Source: a bacterium (lineage in GTDB: Bacteria; Armatimonadota; Chthonomonadetes; Chthonomonadales; Chthonomonadaceae). Taken from it: 38,967 nt of DNA. Each line of letters begins with the position of its first letter. The first letter of the stretch is position 1. This document shows, in pieces, positions 1 to 8,492 of the stretch. A model generated the notes under the pieces. It saw only the letters and a list, made by a program, of their open reading frames with translations. It was not told the origin of the DNA and ran no database searches. The translations under genes were made by a program, and so were the position numbers. The stretch spans positions 1 through 38,967 of the forward strand of contig JAJYCW010000024.1 of assembly GCA_021777995.1 (NCBI GenBank), written 5' to 3'.

Positions 1-897
1 ACCGGATTATGGCACCAGAGGTACTTTTTGAATGGCCAGCCAGCACCAAACTGGTGCCTACCGCCGCATCACCTCCAAATAGATCAGGTTGGTGCCATTT
101 TATGGGCCTTAGGCAAATGGATCGACAACGGCGGTACCGCGACAGATGAACATAAAGAGATGTTGCGCAAGGCTGCGTGCTATCAACGGTCTCGCCTCAC
201 GTCGGTCGGCGTTCATGCTTCGGCATTCGACACCTGGGAGACATTTATAGGCTCGTTTACATATTCCAATGCGGCGCTGTGGGCCGGCTTCAAGTCAGCC
301 GCAACAATACTAGGTGATTCAGAGTTTGAGGAGGATGCACGACGCATTAAGGAGGGTGTCCTACATCACTTCGTCCACAACGGCGCGCTTACACGCGGTT
401 TCAATGAACACGGTCAGCCGGATGTCACCATTGACTCTTCTGCCCTGGGAGCCATTGAGCCATTTGGGTTACTGGACCTTACAGACCCCCGTGAACTTGC
501 CCTGGCGGAAGGCACGATCAATACGATCACGAGCCATCTGGAGACCGACTGGGAGGGAGGCCGTGCCATACGCAGATTTCAGGGAGATGCCTATGTGGGA
601 GGTGTACCAGCATGCGTAAATACCCTTTGGATGGCGCGTTGCTGTTGTAAGCTGGCAGCCAGACTTCTTGAAATAGGCAGACGCGACGACTGTGTAGAGC
701 TAGTGGACAGGGCCGAGGGATACCTGACTACTGTACTGAAGCGTGCAACTTCTACCGGTCTGCTTCCCGAGTTGATGCAGGGGCCCGATTTTCAACGGTA
801 CTGGGCTGCCCCGCACGGTTGGGCTATGGCTAGTTTCGTATCCGCGCTCATCCGGCTAGCGCAACTGAGAGCAGATCTTCAGGTACTGCAAAAATAG
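1..897 (+). CDS. GH15 glucoamylase-like glycosidase, C-terminal part (5' end outside the window)
   Basis: The reading frame is open to the left edge and gives about 298 residues before a TAG stop, so this is the C-terminal half of a longer protein. The segment starting RYFLNGQPAPNW and running into QIDQVGAILWALGKW resembles the GH15 (alpha/alpha)6 barrel, where a Q-x-D-x-x-G helix lines the active site. DTWETFIGSFTYSNAALWAG matches the GH15 helix that follows a catalytic glutamate. Near the end, LPELMQGPDFQRYWAAPHGWA matches the conserved LPEQ...APLxWxxA pattern. Family members hydrolyse alpha-glucosidic bonds (glucoamylase, trehalase, dextranase), and the substrate cannot be told from this fragment. 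A TTG at 28 could be read as a start, but the homology-like sequence continues upstream of it, so it is not the start. No signal sequence can be assessed. Confidence 0.75.
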   Translation, partial: TGLWHQRYFLNGQPAPNWCLPPHHLQIDQVGAILWALGKWIDNGGTATDEHKEMLRKAACYQRSRLTSVGVHASAFDTWETFIGSFTYSNAALWAGFKSAATILGDSEFEEDARRIKEGVLHHFVHNGALTRGFNEHGQPDVTIDSSALGAIEPFGLLDLTDPRELALAEGTINTITSHLETDWEGGRAIRRFQGDAYVGGVPACVNTLWMARCCCKLAARLLEIGRRDDCVELVDRAEGYLTTVLKRATSTGLLPELMQGPDFQRYWAAPHGWAMASFVSALIRLAQLRADLQVLQK

Positions 898-957
898 GAT
901 AGCAATTTATTGCGATTTGTGGAATAAATCCGCATACGTGGATGTGGAGGCAGACAC

Positions 958-1197
958 ATGAAGTGGGAGTTTGTTGGTAACGAAGTTATCGAAGTCACAG
1001 GCCCGGAAGGTAGCTTTGAGCTGCATCAGATCAATGTGCGTGTTTTTCGTCGGCATGTACCTACCGGCTGGATAGTGGCCACCATCGGCCGCCATGGTGA
1101 AGGAATGGGATCCTCTATGGTGTTTGTTCAGGATCCGGATCATACTTGGGATCTTGCCAAGGAACGGGACGAATACACGAAATCGAAGGCAGCTTGA
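958..1197 (+). CDS. small hypothetical protein, 79 aa
   Basis: I do not recognise this protein. The ATG is preceded by GTGGAGG about 6 bases upstream, a strong ribosome binding site, which is the main reason to accept it. The product is soluble, with no signal peptide or membrane segment, and looks mainly beta: alternating hydrophobic and polar residues run through MKWEFVGNEVIEV and on to GWIVATIG, followed by a charged C-terminal helix (WDLAKERDEYTKSKAA). It lies 60 bases after the GH15 gene on the same strand and just before a long terminator hairpin, so it may be the last gene of that transcript. No function is proposed. Confidence 0.65.
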   Translation: MKWEFVGNEVIEVTGPEGSFELHQINVRVFRRHVPTGWIVATIGRHGEGMGSSMVFVQDPDHTWDLAKERDEYTKSKAA

Positions 1198-1220
1198 TTT
1201 CAGATTAAATTTAACATGGT

Positions 1221-1253
1221 GAACCCCCTGTTGATGAAGACAACAGGGGGTTC
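1221..1253. terminator. bidirectional terminator hairpin between convergent genes
   Basis: A perfect 13-bp inverted repeat (GAACCCCCTGTTG, 7-base loop ATGAAGA, CAACAGGGGGTTC) lies between two convergent genes: the 79-aa ORF ending at 1197 and the fucosidase ending at 1310. There is only a short T-rich tail (TTTGTGTG) on the plus side and an A/T-rich flank on the minus side, so it could serve both strands. The stem is far too long to be chance. Confidence 0.85.
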
Positions 1254-1309
1254 AGTTTGTGTGGGCTTCTCAACGATTAAGTAGCTAGAAGCAATGGTAG
1301 TTGTGTAGG

Positions 1310-3358
1310 TTACTGGCCCTCAAAAGTGAGAGTGACTTGGGCTAGGTTAATAGGCTGCCACGTTAATCCCGATGCCGGTTTGACGCTAATCATGATTGGC
1401 CCAGGTGCAGATGTGGTAATGGTGCCACAATCCACCGTTTGGTAAACGTCCCAATCTGCTGTTTTAGCCACCGCGGTCGTTAACGTGTGTTCGCCAACGG
1501 TAATGGCGATGGATGGTGTACCCGAAGGGCAAGCGGCTTTCACAGTAACCCGCCAGGTACCTGCCTGCTTCGCATTGGCATGCCAGGTTGCGTAGTCCGA
1601 GGCATTGTTCCAGAAGCCAATATCCGGTACTCCACGAGTTTCAACCTGTAGACCCCCATGAAGGTGCGCCGCGGCAGGTGAGAGAATAATCTTACCATCG
1701 ACCTCATCAACAGGAGGGGGTGGAGGCATAACAGGTTGGGATTGAGCGACGTTGATACCCTCAATCTTTAGCACCCATGCGTAATCGCAAGGGGGGTTTT
1801 GTGGCAGCGAGATCATAAGGCCGTCCCCAGTTCGCTTATAGTCCACTTCGCGGGTACTTCCCAGTAGGCTTACGCTCTTAACGTCGCCCACGATACCAGG
1901 AGCATTAGCGGCGAGGCACTGAATGGCCAGTTTCCTGTCGGATGGCCAACCAAAGAATGCTGCATAAAGGGTATTCCCTTTGGTAGTAAATCTAAAGTCT
2001 TTGGATGATAATGTGTCGTGGCCACTGTCGCTGCCTGGAAGTCCTGGCCCCTCTCCAAAAATCTTCCAGGGGCGGGTATCGTGAATTGCCTCGCTGTTTG
2101 TCTGCATCCAGGCGGTCAGGCCCTGAAGAAACAGAAATTCGTCGGGATCAGGAGAACCGTCGCCCTTAAGCGGGATATTCAGCATGAGATTTCCATTCTT
2201 GCTCACAATATCCAGCAGCATTCGCACGACCTGGTATGGTGTCTTGTACTGGTGGTTTTCGTAGAGCGAGAGCAGGTAATGCCAATCGCCAATACAGGTA
2301 TCGGTTTGCCAGGGATTCTGTTCAATAGCCTGGGTTCGCCCGCGCTCATGGTCTTCTACCATGCATTTTCGTTGTTGATCGTTAAGTCCCTTACCATTAA
2401 GCACCACGTTCACCTTGCCATCGCGCTTAACACTCTGGTTGTAGTAGTAGGCCATGATGTGCAGGCCAACGTCGCTAACCGGGTAAATGGGCAGAACCGT
2501 GTCGTCGAAGTAGAGCACGTCGGGATGGTATTTATCGATTAAATCTATTACCCTCTTGTAGAACTTCGTGATATATGCCTTATCAGGCTTTACGCAACCG
2601 GGAGCGGTAAACTCCCAGGAGAAGACGCCTGGCTTATGATTTTGAGCATACAACTGTACATTTGGGTCCAGCCCTTGCCACCATAGCCCCTTTCCGTCGG
2701 CAAGTGTCATCACTCCATCATATTTCACACCTTTGTATGGCCCTTTAGTATCTGCGCCCTGTGCCACCTCAAACCAGTTCCAGGCATGAGAAGCATGCAC
2801 CGAAACTCCAAACTTGAGACCGGCGCTACGTGCCGCGTGCGCCCATCTTCCCACGATGTTTTGCATCGGTCCTATGCGTGTGGAGTTCCAGGGCTGATAG
2901 GTGCTGTCCCAACAGTCAAAGTTATCGTGGTGGTTGGCGAGGGCGAAGAAGTATCGTGCGCCGGCATTCTTATAGAGATCAATGAGCTTCTCTGGCTCCC
3001 ATTTATCGGCTTTCCAGATGTGATCAATGTCCTTAAACCCGAACTTGGAAGGGTGCCCATAGTGCTTGCAATGGTACTCATATTGGGCGCTTCCCTCCAT
3101 GTACATCCCGCGTGCATACCAGTCGCCCTGTTCGGGAACGCACTGCGCGCTCCAATGAGCCCATATACCGAATTTAGCATTTCTGAACCACTCAGGGCAC
3201 TGGTACTTCTCAAGAGAGTCCCAATTAGGCTCGAACGGTCCATCGGTTCCCTTGAAATCGGTTGAGGCGTTGGAGCGTAGATCAGTTGCTGGCAATAGTG
3301 CAAGACTTGCAGCGGCGGCAGCGCCTTGGCGAAGGAACCTTCGGCGAGAAAGTGACAT
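1310..3358 (-). CDS. Tat-exported alpha-L-fucosidase, GH29
   Basis: This is a 682-aa secreted glycosidase that should release L-fucose from glycans outside the cytoplasm. It starts at an ATG with TAGGAG seven bases upstream. Residues 1-31 form a twin-arginine signal (SRRRFLRQG, then an Ala/Leu-rich stretch), implying export of a folded enzyme. The GH29 barrel spans about 50-430: the start-of-barrel motif WFRNAKFGIWAHW, ARYFFALANHHDNFDCW (the family's K-H-H-D/GF region), and PDVLYFDDT at 279-287, where Asp285 aligns with the usual nucleophile. RMLLDIVSKNGNLMLNIP at about 379-396 is the standard GH29 closing motif. Residues 560-682 form a beta-rich, CBM-like domain containing GTWRVTVKA and TADWDVYQT. 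The family is clear; fucose specificity is inferred. Confidence 0.93.
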   Translation of the reverse strand: MSLSRRRFLRQGAAAAASLALLPATDLRSNASTDFKGTDGPFEPNWDSLEKYQCPEWFRNAKFGIWAHWSAQCVPEQGDWYARGMYMEGSAQYEYHCKHYGHPSKFGFKDIDHIWKADKWEPEKLIDLYKNAGARYFFALANHHDNFDCWDSTYQPWNSTRIGPMQNIVGRWAHAARSAGLKFGVSVHASHAWNWFEVAQGADTKGPYKGVKYDGVMTLADGKGLWWQGLDPNVQLYAQNHKPGVFSWEFTAPGCVKPDKAYITKFYKRVIDLIDKYHPDVLYFDDTVLPIYPVSDVGLHIMAYYYNQSVKRDGKVNVVLNGKGLNDQQRKCMVEDHERGRTQAIEQNPWQTDTCIGDWHYLLSLYENHQYKTPYQVVRMLLDIVSKNGNLMLNIPLKGDGSPDPDEFLFLQGLTAWMQTNSEAIHDTRPWKIFGEGPGLPGSDSGHDTLSSKDFRFTTKGNTLYAAFFGWPSDRKLAIQCLAANAPGIVGDVKSVSLLGSTREVDYKRTGDGLMISLPQNPPCDYAWVLKIEGINVAQSQPVMPPPPPVDEVDGKIILSPAAAHLHGGLQVETRGVPDIGFWNNASDYATWHANAKQAGTWRVTVKAACPSGTPSIAITVGEHTLTTAVAKTADWDVYQTVDCGTITTSAPGPIMISVKPASGLTWQPINLAQVTLTFEGQ

Positions 3359-3448
3359 TAAAAAACTCCTAAGTTTCCATGAGGCTTAATAAGCCCGTAG
3401 CAAAAATACATACTTAATATTCGCAATTAACCAACGTTTTCCTTCAAG

Positions 3449-3474
3449 CCAAAGGTATTTTGGTATAACTTTGG
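3449..3474. promoter_or_regulatory. operator-like inverted repeat upstream of the fucosidase
   Basis: CCAAAG and CTTTGG arms are separated by 14 A/T-rich bases in the gap between the methyltransferase and the fucosidase, about 95 bases upstream of the fucosidase start. The position would suit a regulator of the GH29 gene. The arms are only 6 bp, so chance is possible, and no regulator family is assigned. Confidence 0.25.
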
Positions 3475-3585
3475 TGTTATTATTCTCGCTGACTGTGTGC
3501 AACAATTTGACCAAACGATCTGTCAGCTCCTCCATCAAGCGAAGGAATACCGCGTGTGGAGGTGCTCACCAACGAAGCTTTAATC

Positions 3586-4212
3586 CTACGACGAACCTTT
3601 ACGCGCCACAAGATCAACCAGAGCAGAGAGGCCGCTATGCCCGTTGCCTTCGGAGATCACTGCCTCATAAGTGCATAGCTCCTCAATAACCATGTCGCTG
3701 AAGTAATCGCGCAGCAACTCCTCGGTGTAGAGGTGTTGAACATTTGCTGGACCGCCCGTTCCATTCTTTGGTTGGCTTGTATGATAGCCCTCCAACAGGA
3801 TAACACCGCCTGGCTTAACGGTCTGCTTCATATGGCTGAAGAGAATATCGCGTTGTTCTGGCGTAGCAAACTGAATGAAAATCGCCACAACTGCGTCATA
3901 TTCATTGCGTGGCCAGGACCACTGAAACAGGTCTCCTTGTTCAATTGTCAACCCAACTGCTCTTTGAGTGGAGAGGAGCCTTGCGCGTTCTACTGCTGTG
4001 GCAGAGCCCTCTAATGTATGAACCTCGAAGCCCTGCTCTGCAAGAAATACACCGTTACGACCCTCGCCATCCGCTATCGATAGAACGCGTCCTCCGGGCT
4101 TAATCGCGGTCGTATGTCTCAACAGAAAATCATTCGGATGAATGCCGAAGAGATAATCGTTAGAATTTGAATAACGGTGCTCCCATTGTGAAATCTGTGG
4201 TGATTCGCTCAA
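3586..4212 (-). CDS. class I SAM-dependent methyltransferase, TehB-like
   Basis: A cytoplasmic Rossmann-fold methyltransferase of about 208 aa. The opening W-E-H-R-Y...YLFG-x-x-PNDFL is typical of TehB-like proteins. Motif I reads VLSIADGEGRNGVFLA, where the GEGRN form is characteristic of this subgroup. VVAIFIQFATPEQR is the post-II region and VKPGGVILLEGY the motif III region. I place the start at a TTG (4212), because AGAAGGAG lies 8 bases upstream and the protein then begins just before the conserved W. An ATG at 4299 would add 29 unconserved residues. The acceptor is unknown; tellurite or thiopurine-type activity cannot be claimed. A second protein of the same broad family lies at 31838-32479. 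Confidence 0.83.
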   Translation of the reverse strand: MSESPQISQWEHRYSNSNDYLFGIHPNDFLLRHTTAIKPGGRVLSIADGEGRNGVFLAEQGFEVHTLEGSATAVERARLLSTQRAVGLTIEQGDLFQWSWPRNEYDAVVAIFIQFATPEQRDILFSHMKQTVKPGGVILLEGYHTSQPKNGTGGPANVQHLYTEELLRDYFSDMVIEELCTYEAVISEGNGHSGLSALVDLVARKGSS

Positions 4213-4499
4213 GAGTGTAGCTCCTTCTACAAAGAGATGATTACTGATGCTTTCTGCTTGGTGATTATAGCCGCATTCACGCAACCATGCACGACACATG
4301 GTGCACGGAGAGCGGGATGTGCCCCCGCGGTATAAGGTTAGCTATGTGCTTTACATCGATATCCGTTTTATCCACATGAAATGAAATAAATTTGCACCGA
4401 CGCAATGCGAAACATCGGAGCGTGCTGGTTCGTCGTGTAAGAATATTACGGCTTGAGAAGAGAATAATTGCGGTGTGTTAGCCGCCTGGAGATATGAGT

Positions 4500-5087
4500 A
4501 TGAGGATTCGAACAGTTGGTGCGATTATGGGACTTACCTGCGCCAGCACGGTTCTGATGGCGCAAGCTACGTCACCTGGTTCTCCGTCCTTGTGGAAAAG
4601 CGTACAGGGAGTGGTTAAGAGCAAACTTCTACTACCAGGTAGCAGGCGGTTTCAGCCAGGATCGAGGAATGCCGACTATTACACGATCGATGGCGTCAAT
4701 ACCACGGTGTTTAGGTATGTACGCAAGCAACGTAGCGTCGTCCACTGTTCCCATTTTCCTGTTGGAAGCGTGCTCATTAAGGAAAATTACAACAAGCAGC
4801 ATAAGCTCGTGAACATAACCGCAATGATGAAGTCGCCCGGCTATGACGCCGCTGATCACAACTGGGTCATGGCAAACTATTCGCCATCGGGCAAAGTCAT
4901 TGCCTTTGGTAAAATTCAAGCATGTATTGATTGCCACGCCATTGCGGCAAAGACGGATTTCGTGTTTGCACCACCGCCCGCAAACCTGCTTTCGGCCTCG
5001 ACAATACACGCTTTTTTCCCCGGCAAACGAATCACTGCTCCCTACCAGCGGCTACTTAAGCAGAACGCACGCTCGGTCCTACGGTAG
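4500..5087 (+). CDS. exported cytochrome P460-family c-type heme protein
   Basis: A 195-aa exported protein with an N-terminal signal peptide (about residues 1-23, MRIRTVGAIMGLTCAS...AQA) and one c-type heme motif, CIDCH. Around the heme site, DHNWVMANYSPSGKV...GKIQACIDCH followed by AAKTDFVF matches the cytochrome P460 family pattern (GDW..A.Y.PDG...C..CH......DYVF). MMKSPGY before it contains a lysine at the place where family members can carry a heme-crosslinking Lys; I regard that as tentative. Known P460 proteins oxidise hydroxylamine or NO, but many homologues are uncharacterised. The second in-frame ATG (4500) is chosen because GGAG lies 8 bases upstream of it and only 2 bases upstream of the ATG at 4494. 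No other cytochrome gene is adjacent. Confidence 0.8.
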   Translation: MRIRTVGAIMGLTCASTVLMAQATSPGSPSLWKSVQGVVKSKLLLPGSRRFQPGSRNADYYTIDGVNTTVFRYVRKQRSVVHCSHFPVGSVLIKENYNKQHKLVNITAMMKSPGYDAADHNWVMANYSPSGKVIAFGKIQACIDCHAIAAKTDFVFAPPPANLLSASTIHAFFPGKRITAPYQRLLKQNARSVLR

Positions 5088-5269
5088 CATGGTGTGCAGG
5101 GGACAGTTGGCTGAGTAAAGTAAGACATCGATACGCTGATTGGAACAACTTGCTCGTGCATTTTTTTAATCATCATCTAAAAGTCTAGTTCGCTCGAGAT
5201 TTATTAACTAGCTGAATTCTGCCGGAAAATGGCAGTGGCGGCGAAAACTACCTCCTGGGAGCGACCAAG

Positions 5270-5605
5270 ATGATTGGATTTGGCGAGTTTGGAGTTTGCG
5301 TAGAAATGCCTGACCAGGTTATGCAGACGGTGGGTGGTGACACCGAGGATATTCTGGATCTTCTGGCAGATCTATGTTGTGAACCATTAGCAATTATTGA
5401 AGTGGCAACGTCGCGGGCAAAGGGTACCCATCGACTGGTCGTGGAATCGAAAATGGCAACTACCATCTCGGCGGTGGCAGTTGTGCTGTTCCCTCGCTGG
5501 TGCATACGCAAGGATGTGGACGGCTTTGTTTCTGAGTGGTGGAACCACTGGGATAAGGTTGCACCAGATATGACTGCCGTTGCCACTGTCCTTCAGGACT
5601 GGTAA
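5270..5605 (+). CDS. hypothetical protein, 111 aa
   Basis: I do not recognise this ORF. It has GGGAG 8 bases before the ATG, and its composition looks protein-like, with an amphipathic helical segment (EDILDLLADLCCEPLAIIEVA) and a C-terminal Trp-rich stretch (FVSEWWNHWDKVAP). No signal peptide or convincing membrane span is visible. It converges on the MFS gene, with 39 bases between the two stops. The opposite strand also has a long frame here, but that one is rich in Ser/Thr/Arg and lacks a good ribosome binding site. The gene may be real but unfamiliar, or a remnant. Confidence 0.45.
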   Translation: MIGFGEFGVCVEMPDQVMQTVGGDTEDILDLLADLCCEPLAIIEVATSRAKGTHRLVVESKMATTISAVAVVLFPRWCIRKDVDGFVSEWWNHWDKVAPDMTAVATVLQDW

Positions 5606-5620
5606 AGGGACGTAGCCTGG

Positions 5621-5665
5621 GAATTACGATCATGACCTGAGTGGTCAAATGTGTTCCCGTAATTC
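5621..5665. repeat. nested inverted repeat spanning the MFS stop codon
   Basis: Outer arms GAATTACG (5621-5628) and CGTAATTC (5658-5665) are perfect complements. Inside them is a perfect 5-bp hairpin, TGACC-TGAGT-GGTCA (5633-5647). The right arm is inside the last codons of the MFS gene. It may act as a two-way transcript end or stabiliser between convergent genes; no T tract is present. Confidence 0.5.
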
Positions 5666-6922
5666 TACCTTTCCAAAGCGGGCTAGTATTAAGAGGTCAT
5701 AGATAATCTTGATGGCCCCGGCAGCTAAAAACGGGATGGCAGCGGGGCCATATGCATTCAGCAAAACGCCTGCAACGCTTGGTGCAGCTGCGGAGCCTGC
5801 AGTGCGCGCGACACCCGTTATGCCGGCGGCGGCTGAGCGTTCCTCAGGCTGCACTGCGGCCATCAAAAATGCCTGGCGGGTTGGTACATCCATTTGAGAT
5901 ATGGAGAACCTGAGCATTAGAACTAGGATGGCGAGGGACAGATTAGGCATGAGAGGCACCAACATGAGCAGCACATTAGAGGGAACGTGCGTGAACACCA
6001 TCGTGTTTACCAGACCAATTCGGTTCGATATTGCGGCTGCCGCCAGTGCGGAAATGCCTGCCAGCAGATTCGCGCCAAACAGGGTGGAACCTATCACTGC
6101 AACCGATGCACCAAATCGGATGTGAAACCAGTACGCTATATAGCTTTGTAGAACGAGACCTCCGCCGAATGCATCCATTGCAAAAAGAGAGGATAACACG
6201 GCAACTGTCTTACGCGATGAACTGAGACCGTCACGTCCTGTCGCGCGCGGTTGGGACAATTTGTGTTGAGGTTCAACATGCGGCGAAATGAAAAGATAAA
6301 CCACTGACGAGATCACAATGGCAGCTAGATACATGAGCATTATGGGGTGGTATTGCGTGGAACCTTGTGCTTTCTTCGCCAGTGAAACTAGAGAGATACC
6401 TCCGGCGGCAAATGCGCCGGTTGCCGCGGCAAGCATCCCCGCCATGTTGTAAACTGCATACAGCTTTGTACGGGATCGCCCAGTGGCACGGCTTGCAAGT
6501 GCCGCCTGTTCCAGTGCCTGAAAAGGGCCCACCTCCTTGCTTGCAGGTGGCAAAAAACCTACTACAACTGCGGTACTCAACGCCACAGCGCTATGCCATC
6601 CTACCAGGATTACGGCCGCAAGAATAGCTGGGCACGTGGATAACAAAAGTGCGCGCCGCCTTCCAACCCTATCTGCAAGCGTGGTGATTCGAAGCGTAAG
6701 CAACGACGAGACTACAAGCCCAGCCGTAATTAGAAAGCCTGTACCTGCGGGCGTAATTCCGTTGGCTACAAGGTACAAAACGAGTACGACTGACATCACA
6801 CCAGCCCCAAACATTCTCAATGTTCTAGCTGCAATGAGCAGGTAGACGTCGCGTCGCGGAGCCTCGTGAACTAAGCTATTCAATCTATTTATGCCTGGCT
6901 GCTTTCGTCGGGGTGTCCTCAT
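5645..6922 (-). CDS. MFS transporter
   Basis: An inner-membrane transporter of about 425 aa with some 11-12 hydrophobic segments. TTLADRVGRRRALLL is the MFS motif A loop after the second helix, and later helices such as VLSSLFAMDAFGGGLVLQSYIAYWF follow the usual two-bundle plan with a hydrophilic central loop (about PHVEPQHKLSQPRATGRDG). The substrate is unknown. The frame stays open upstream into the divergent lysA gene, but that stretch reads as non-protein-like. I choose the ATG at 6922 because an extended -10 element sits 25 bases upstream. No clear Shine-Dalgarno is present there, and a TTG 13 codons further in, or ATGs near 7003, are alternatives. Confidence 0.85.
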   Translation of the reverse strand: MRTPRRKQPGINRLNSLVHEAPRRDVYLLIAARTLRMFGAGVMSVVLVLYLVANGITPAGTGFLITAGLVVSSLLTLRITTLADRVGRRRALLLSTCPAILAAVILVGWHSAVALSTAVVVGFLPPASKEVGPFQALEQAALASRATGRSRTKLYAVYNMAGMLAAATGAFAAGGISLVSLAKKAQGSTQYHPIMLMYLAAIVISSVVYLFISPHVEPQHKLSQPRATGRDGLSSSRKTVAVLSSLFAMDAFGGGLVLQSYIAYWFHIRFGASVAVIGSTLFGANLLAGISALAAAAISNRIGLVNTMVFTHVPSNVLLMLVPLMPNLSLAILVLMLRFSISQMDVPTRQAFLMAAVQPEERSAAAGITGVARTAGSAAAPSVAGVLLNAYGPAAIPFLAAGAIKIIYDLLILARFGKVELREHI

Positions 6923-6946
6923 GCTGAATTGTCGAGCGTTCAAGGG

Positions 6947-6955
6947 ATTATGGCA
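6947..6955 (-). promoter_or_regulatory. extended -10 promoter, probable MFS transporter promoter
   Basis: On the minus strand the sequence reads TGCCATAAT, an extended -10 (TGn followed by a 5/6 TATAAT match). Transcription would begin about 18 bases before the ATG at 6922. No good -35 is visible, which is usual for extended -10 promoters. Confidence 0.4.
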
Positions 6956-7069
6956 CAACGCTGTGATGCGGGTTTTCTCGTTACAGCGAAGAGAAGGGAC
7001 CATCATCGAGTCGTCCTGTTGGTGTAACCCGTGAAGGGGCATCGTCAACGCACCGGCACCTGCTTGTGC

Positions 7070-7098
7070 TTGACACACTACCAACGCACGGGTACACT
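7070..7098 (+). promoter_or_regulatory. sigma-70 promoter for the lysA operon
   Basis: TTGACA (7070-7075), a 17-base spacer and TACACT (7093-7098) give a near-consensus promoter. The expected start near 7105 leaves a leader of about 33 bases before lysA, too short for a lysine riboswitch. Confidence 0.8.
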
Positions 7099-7137
7099 CT
7101 GCTTTATGGCTGGTAGAGCCGAAAGGATTTTTCGCAA

Positions 7138-8481
7138 TTGATGCTTCTTGGAACACAAACGGTAAACTCGCAGGGAGAATTGCAAATAGGTGGGTGCAGT
7201 GCAACAGAGTTGACCTCGAATTTCGGAACTCCGCTTTACGTTATGGATGAATTAGCCATCCGCAGCGCCATGCGCACGTACCGCAAAGCGTTTGAGTCAC
7301 GATATCCAAGAACAGCATTCTATTATGCCTCTAAGGCCTTTCTGTGTATGGCCATGGCGGTCATTGTAGAGCAAGAGGGCTTCTGCATGGACGTGGCGGC
7401 CCTCGGTGAGTTATACACGGTATTGCGGGCAGATTTTCCGCCAGAGCGAATTGCCCTGCATGGAAACAACAAAAGCCGGCAAGAGTTAGTAGCCGCGGTG
7501 GAAGCCGGTATCGACCACATTATTCTCGACAATTTCTACGAGCTTGCGATGCTCGAAGACCTGCTTAAGGAGAACGGCAGCCAGATTGGGGTTATGGTGA
7601 GGGCTACTCCTGGTGTAGATCCTAAGACACACCGCCTGATAAGGACTGGCCAGGCGGACACCAAGTTTGGCTTCAATATCAAAGATGGGTCTGCGGTGCA
7701 GGCTATCAAGTTGGTGCAACGTTGTCCTCACATGGTCTTTAAAGGTGTCCACTGCCATGTGGGATCTCAGCTTCTAGAAACTGAAACCCATGAACAGGCC
7801 GTGCAGGTGATGGTGAACCTGCTTCAGTCGGTGCATCAGGAGACCGGCGTGGTGCCAGATGCCCTCAACATTGGTGGCGGGTTGGGCGTTCGTTACCTAG
7901 CGAGTCATCAGCCGCCATCGTATGACGCGTTCGCTGAAGCAGTAACAGCTCCCCTAAAAGCAATGCTGGATGAGAAGGGGCTGCCTTACCCCGAGTTGCA
8001 GCAGGAGCCCGGCCGTTCTATTGTTGGTGAGGCTGGTACAACGCTCTACACCGTTGGTGCGATAAAAACGGTGCCCGTAGACGAAATTGGTGGTACTCGG
8101 ACTTACGTAAACATTGATGGGGGGCTTTCTGATAATCCGCGTCCCCAACTGTATGAAGCCGTTTATTCCTGTATTTTGGCTAATAGGGCCGATGAGACTC
8201 CGGATACTAAAGTTACTATTGCAGGCAAGCATTGTGAGACTGATATTCTTGTTTGGGACGTTAACTTGCCGTCTCCACGGTCTGGAGACATACTTGCGGT
8301 TCAAACAACGGGGGCCTATAATTTCGTGATGGCTAGCAACTATAATCGCTTTCTTCGGCCCGCAGTGGTACTCGTAAACGACGGTAAGGCAGAGTTAATT
8401 GTTAAGCGGCAGACACTTGATGATCTATTGAGCAACGAGGTTGTACCTCCTTACTTACGAGATAGTTCTGTACTTCGTTAG
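7138..8481 (+). CDS. lysA: diaminopimelate decarboxylase
   Basis: A PLP-dependent fold-type III decarboxylase that converts meso-diaminopimelate to L-lysine, the last step of lysine synthesis. Near residue 66, FYYASKAF carries the lysine that binds PLP. GVHCHVGSQ is the conserved His/Ser loop, NIGGGLGVRY the phosphate-binding glycine loop, QEPGRSIVGEAGT the EPGR motif, and GKHCETDILV the substrate-contacting Cys-Glu motif of the second subunit. At 447 aa it is of normal length. A TTG at 7138 is followed directly by ATG at 7141. AAAGGA lies 10 bases before the TTG, so either could be used. It heads an operon with the M50 protease 11 bases downstream. asd and dapA of the same pathway lie about 19 kb away. 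Confidence 0.95.
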   Translation: MMLLGTQTVNSQGELQIGGCSATELTSNFGTPLYVMDELAIRSAMRTYRKAFESRYPRTAFYYASKAFLCMAMAVIVEQEGFCMDVAALGELYTVLRADFPPERIALHGNNKSRQELVAAVEAGIDHIILDNFYELAMLEDLLKENGSQIGVMVRATPGVDPKTHRLIRTGQADTKFGFNIKDGSAVQAIKLVQRCPHMVFKGVHCHVGSQLLETETHEQAVQVMVNLLQSVHQETGVVPDALNIGGGLGVRYLASHQPPSYDAFAEAVTAPLKAMLDEKGLPYPELQQEPGRSIVGEAGTTLYTVGAIKTVPVDEIGGTRTYVNIDGGLSDNPRPQLYEAVYSCILANRADETPDTKVTIAGKHCETDILVWDVNLPSPRSGDILAVQTTGAYNFVMASNYNRFLRPAVVLVNDGKAELIVKRQTLDDLLSNEVVPPYLRDSSVLR

Positions 8482-8492
8482 GAGGCATCTAG

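Noticed and set aside
4368..4376. Perfect DnaA box (TTATCCACA) between two divergent genes
   Set aside because: It stands alone, with no second box nearby, and one match is near chance expectation for a window of this size, so I do not call an origin or regulatory site.
5248..5586. Minus-strand frame of 112 codons opposite the 111-aa ORF
   Set aside because: It is rich in Ser/Thr/Arg, lacks a binding site and reads as the complement of a better-supported frame.
6923..7204. Upstream extension of the MFS transporter to an ATG-equivalent start near 7204
   Set aside because: It would overlap lysA and its promoter, and the added sequence has no transporter-like features.
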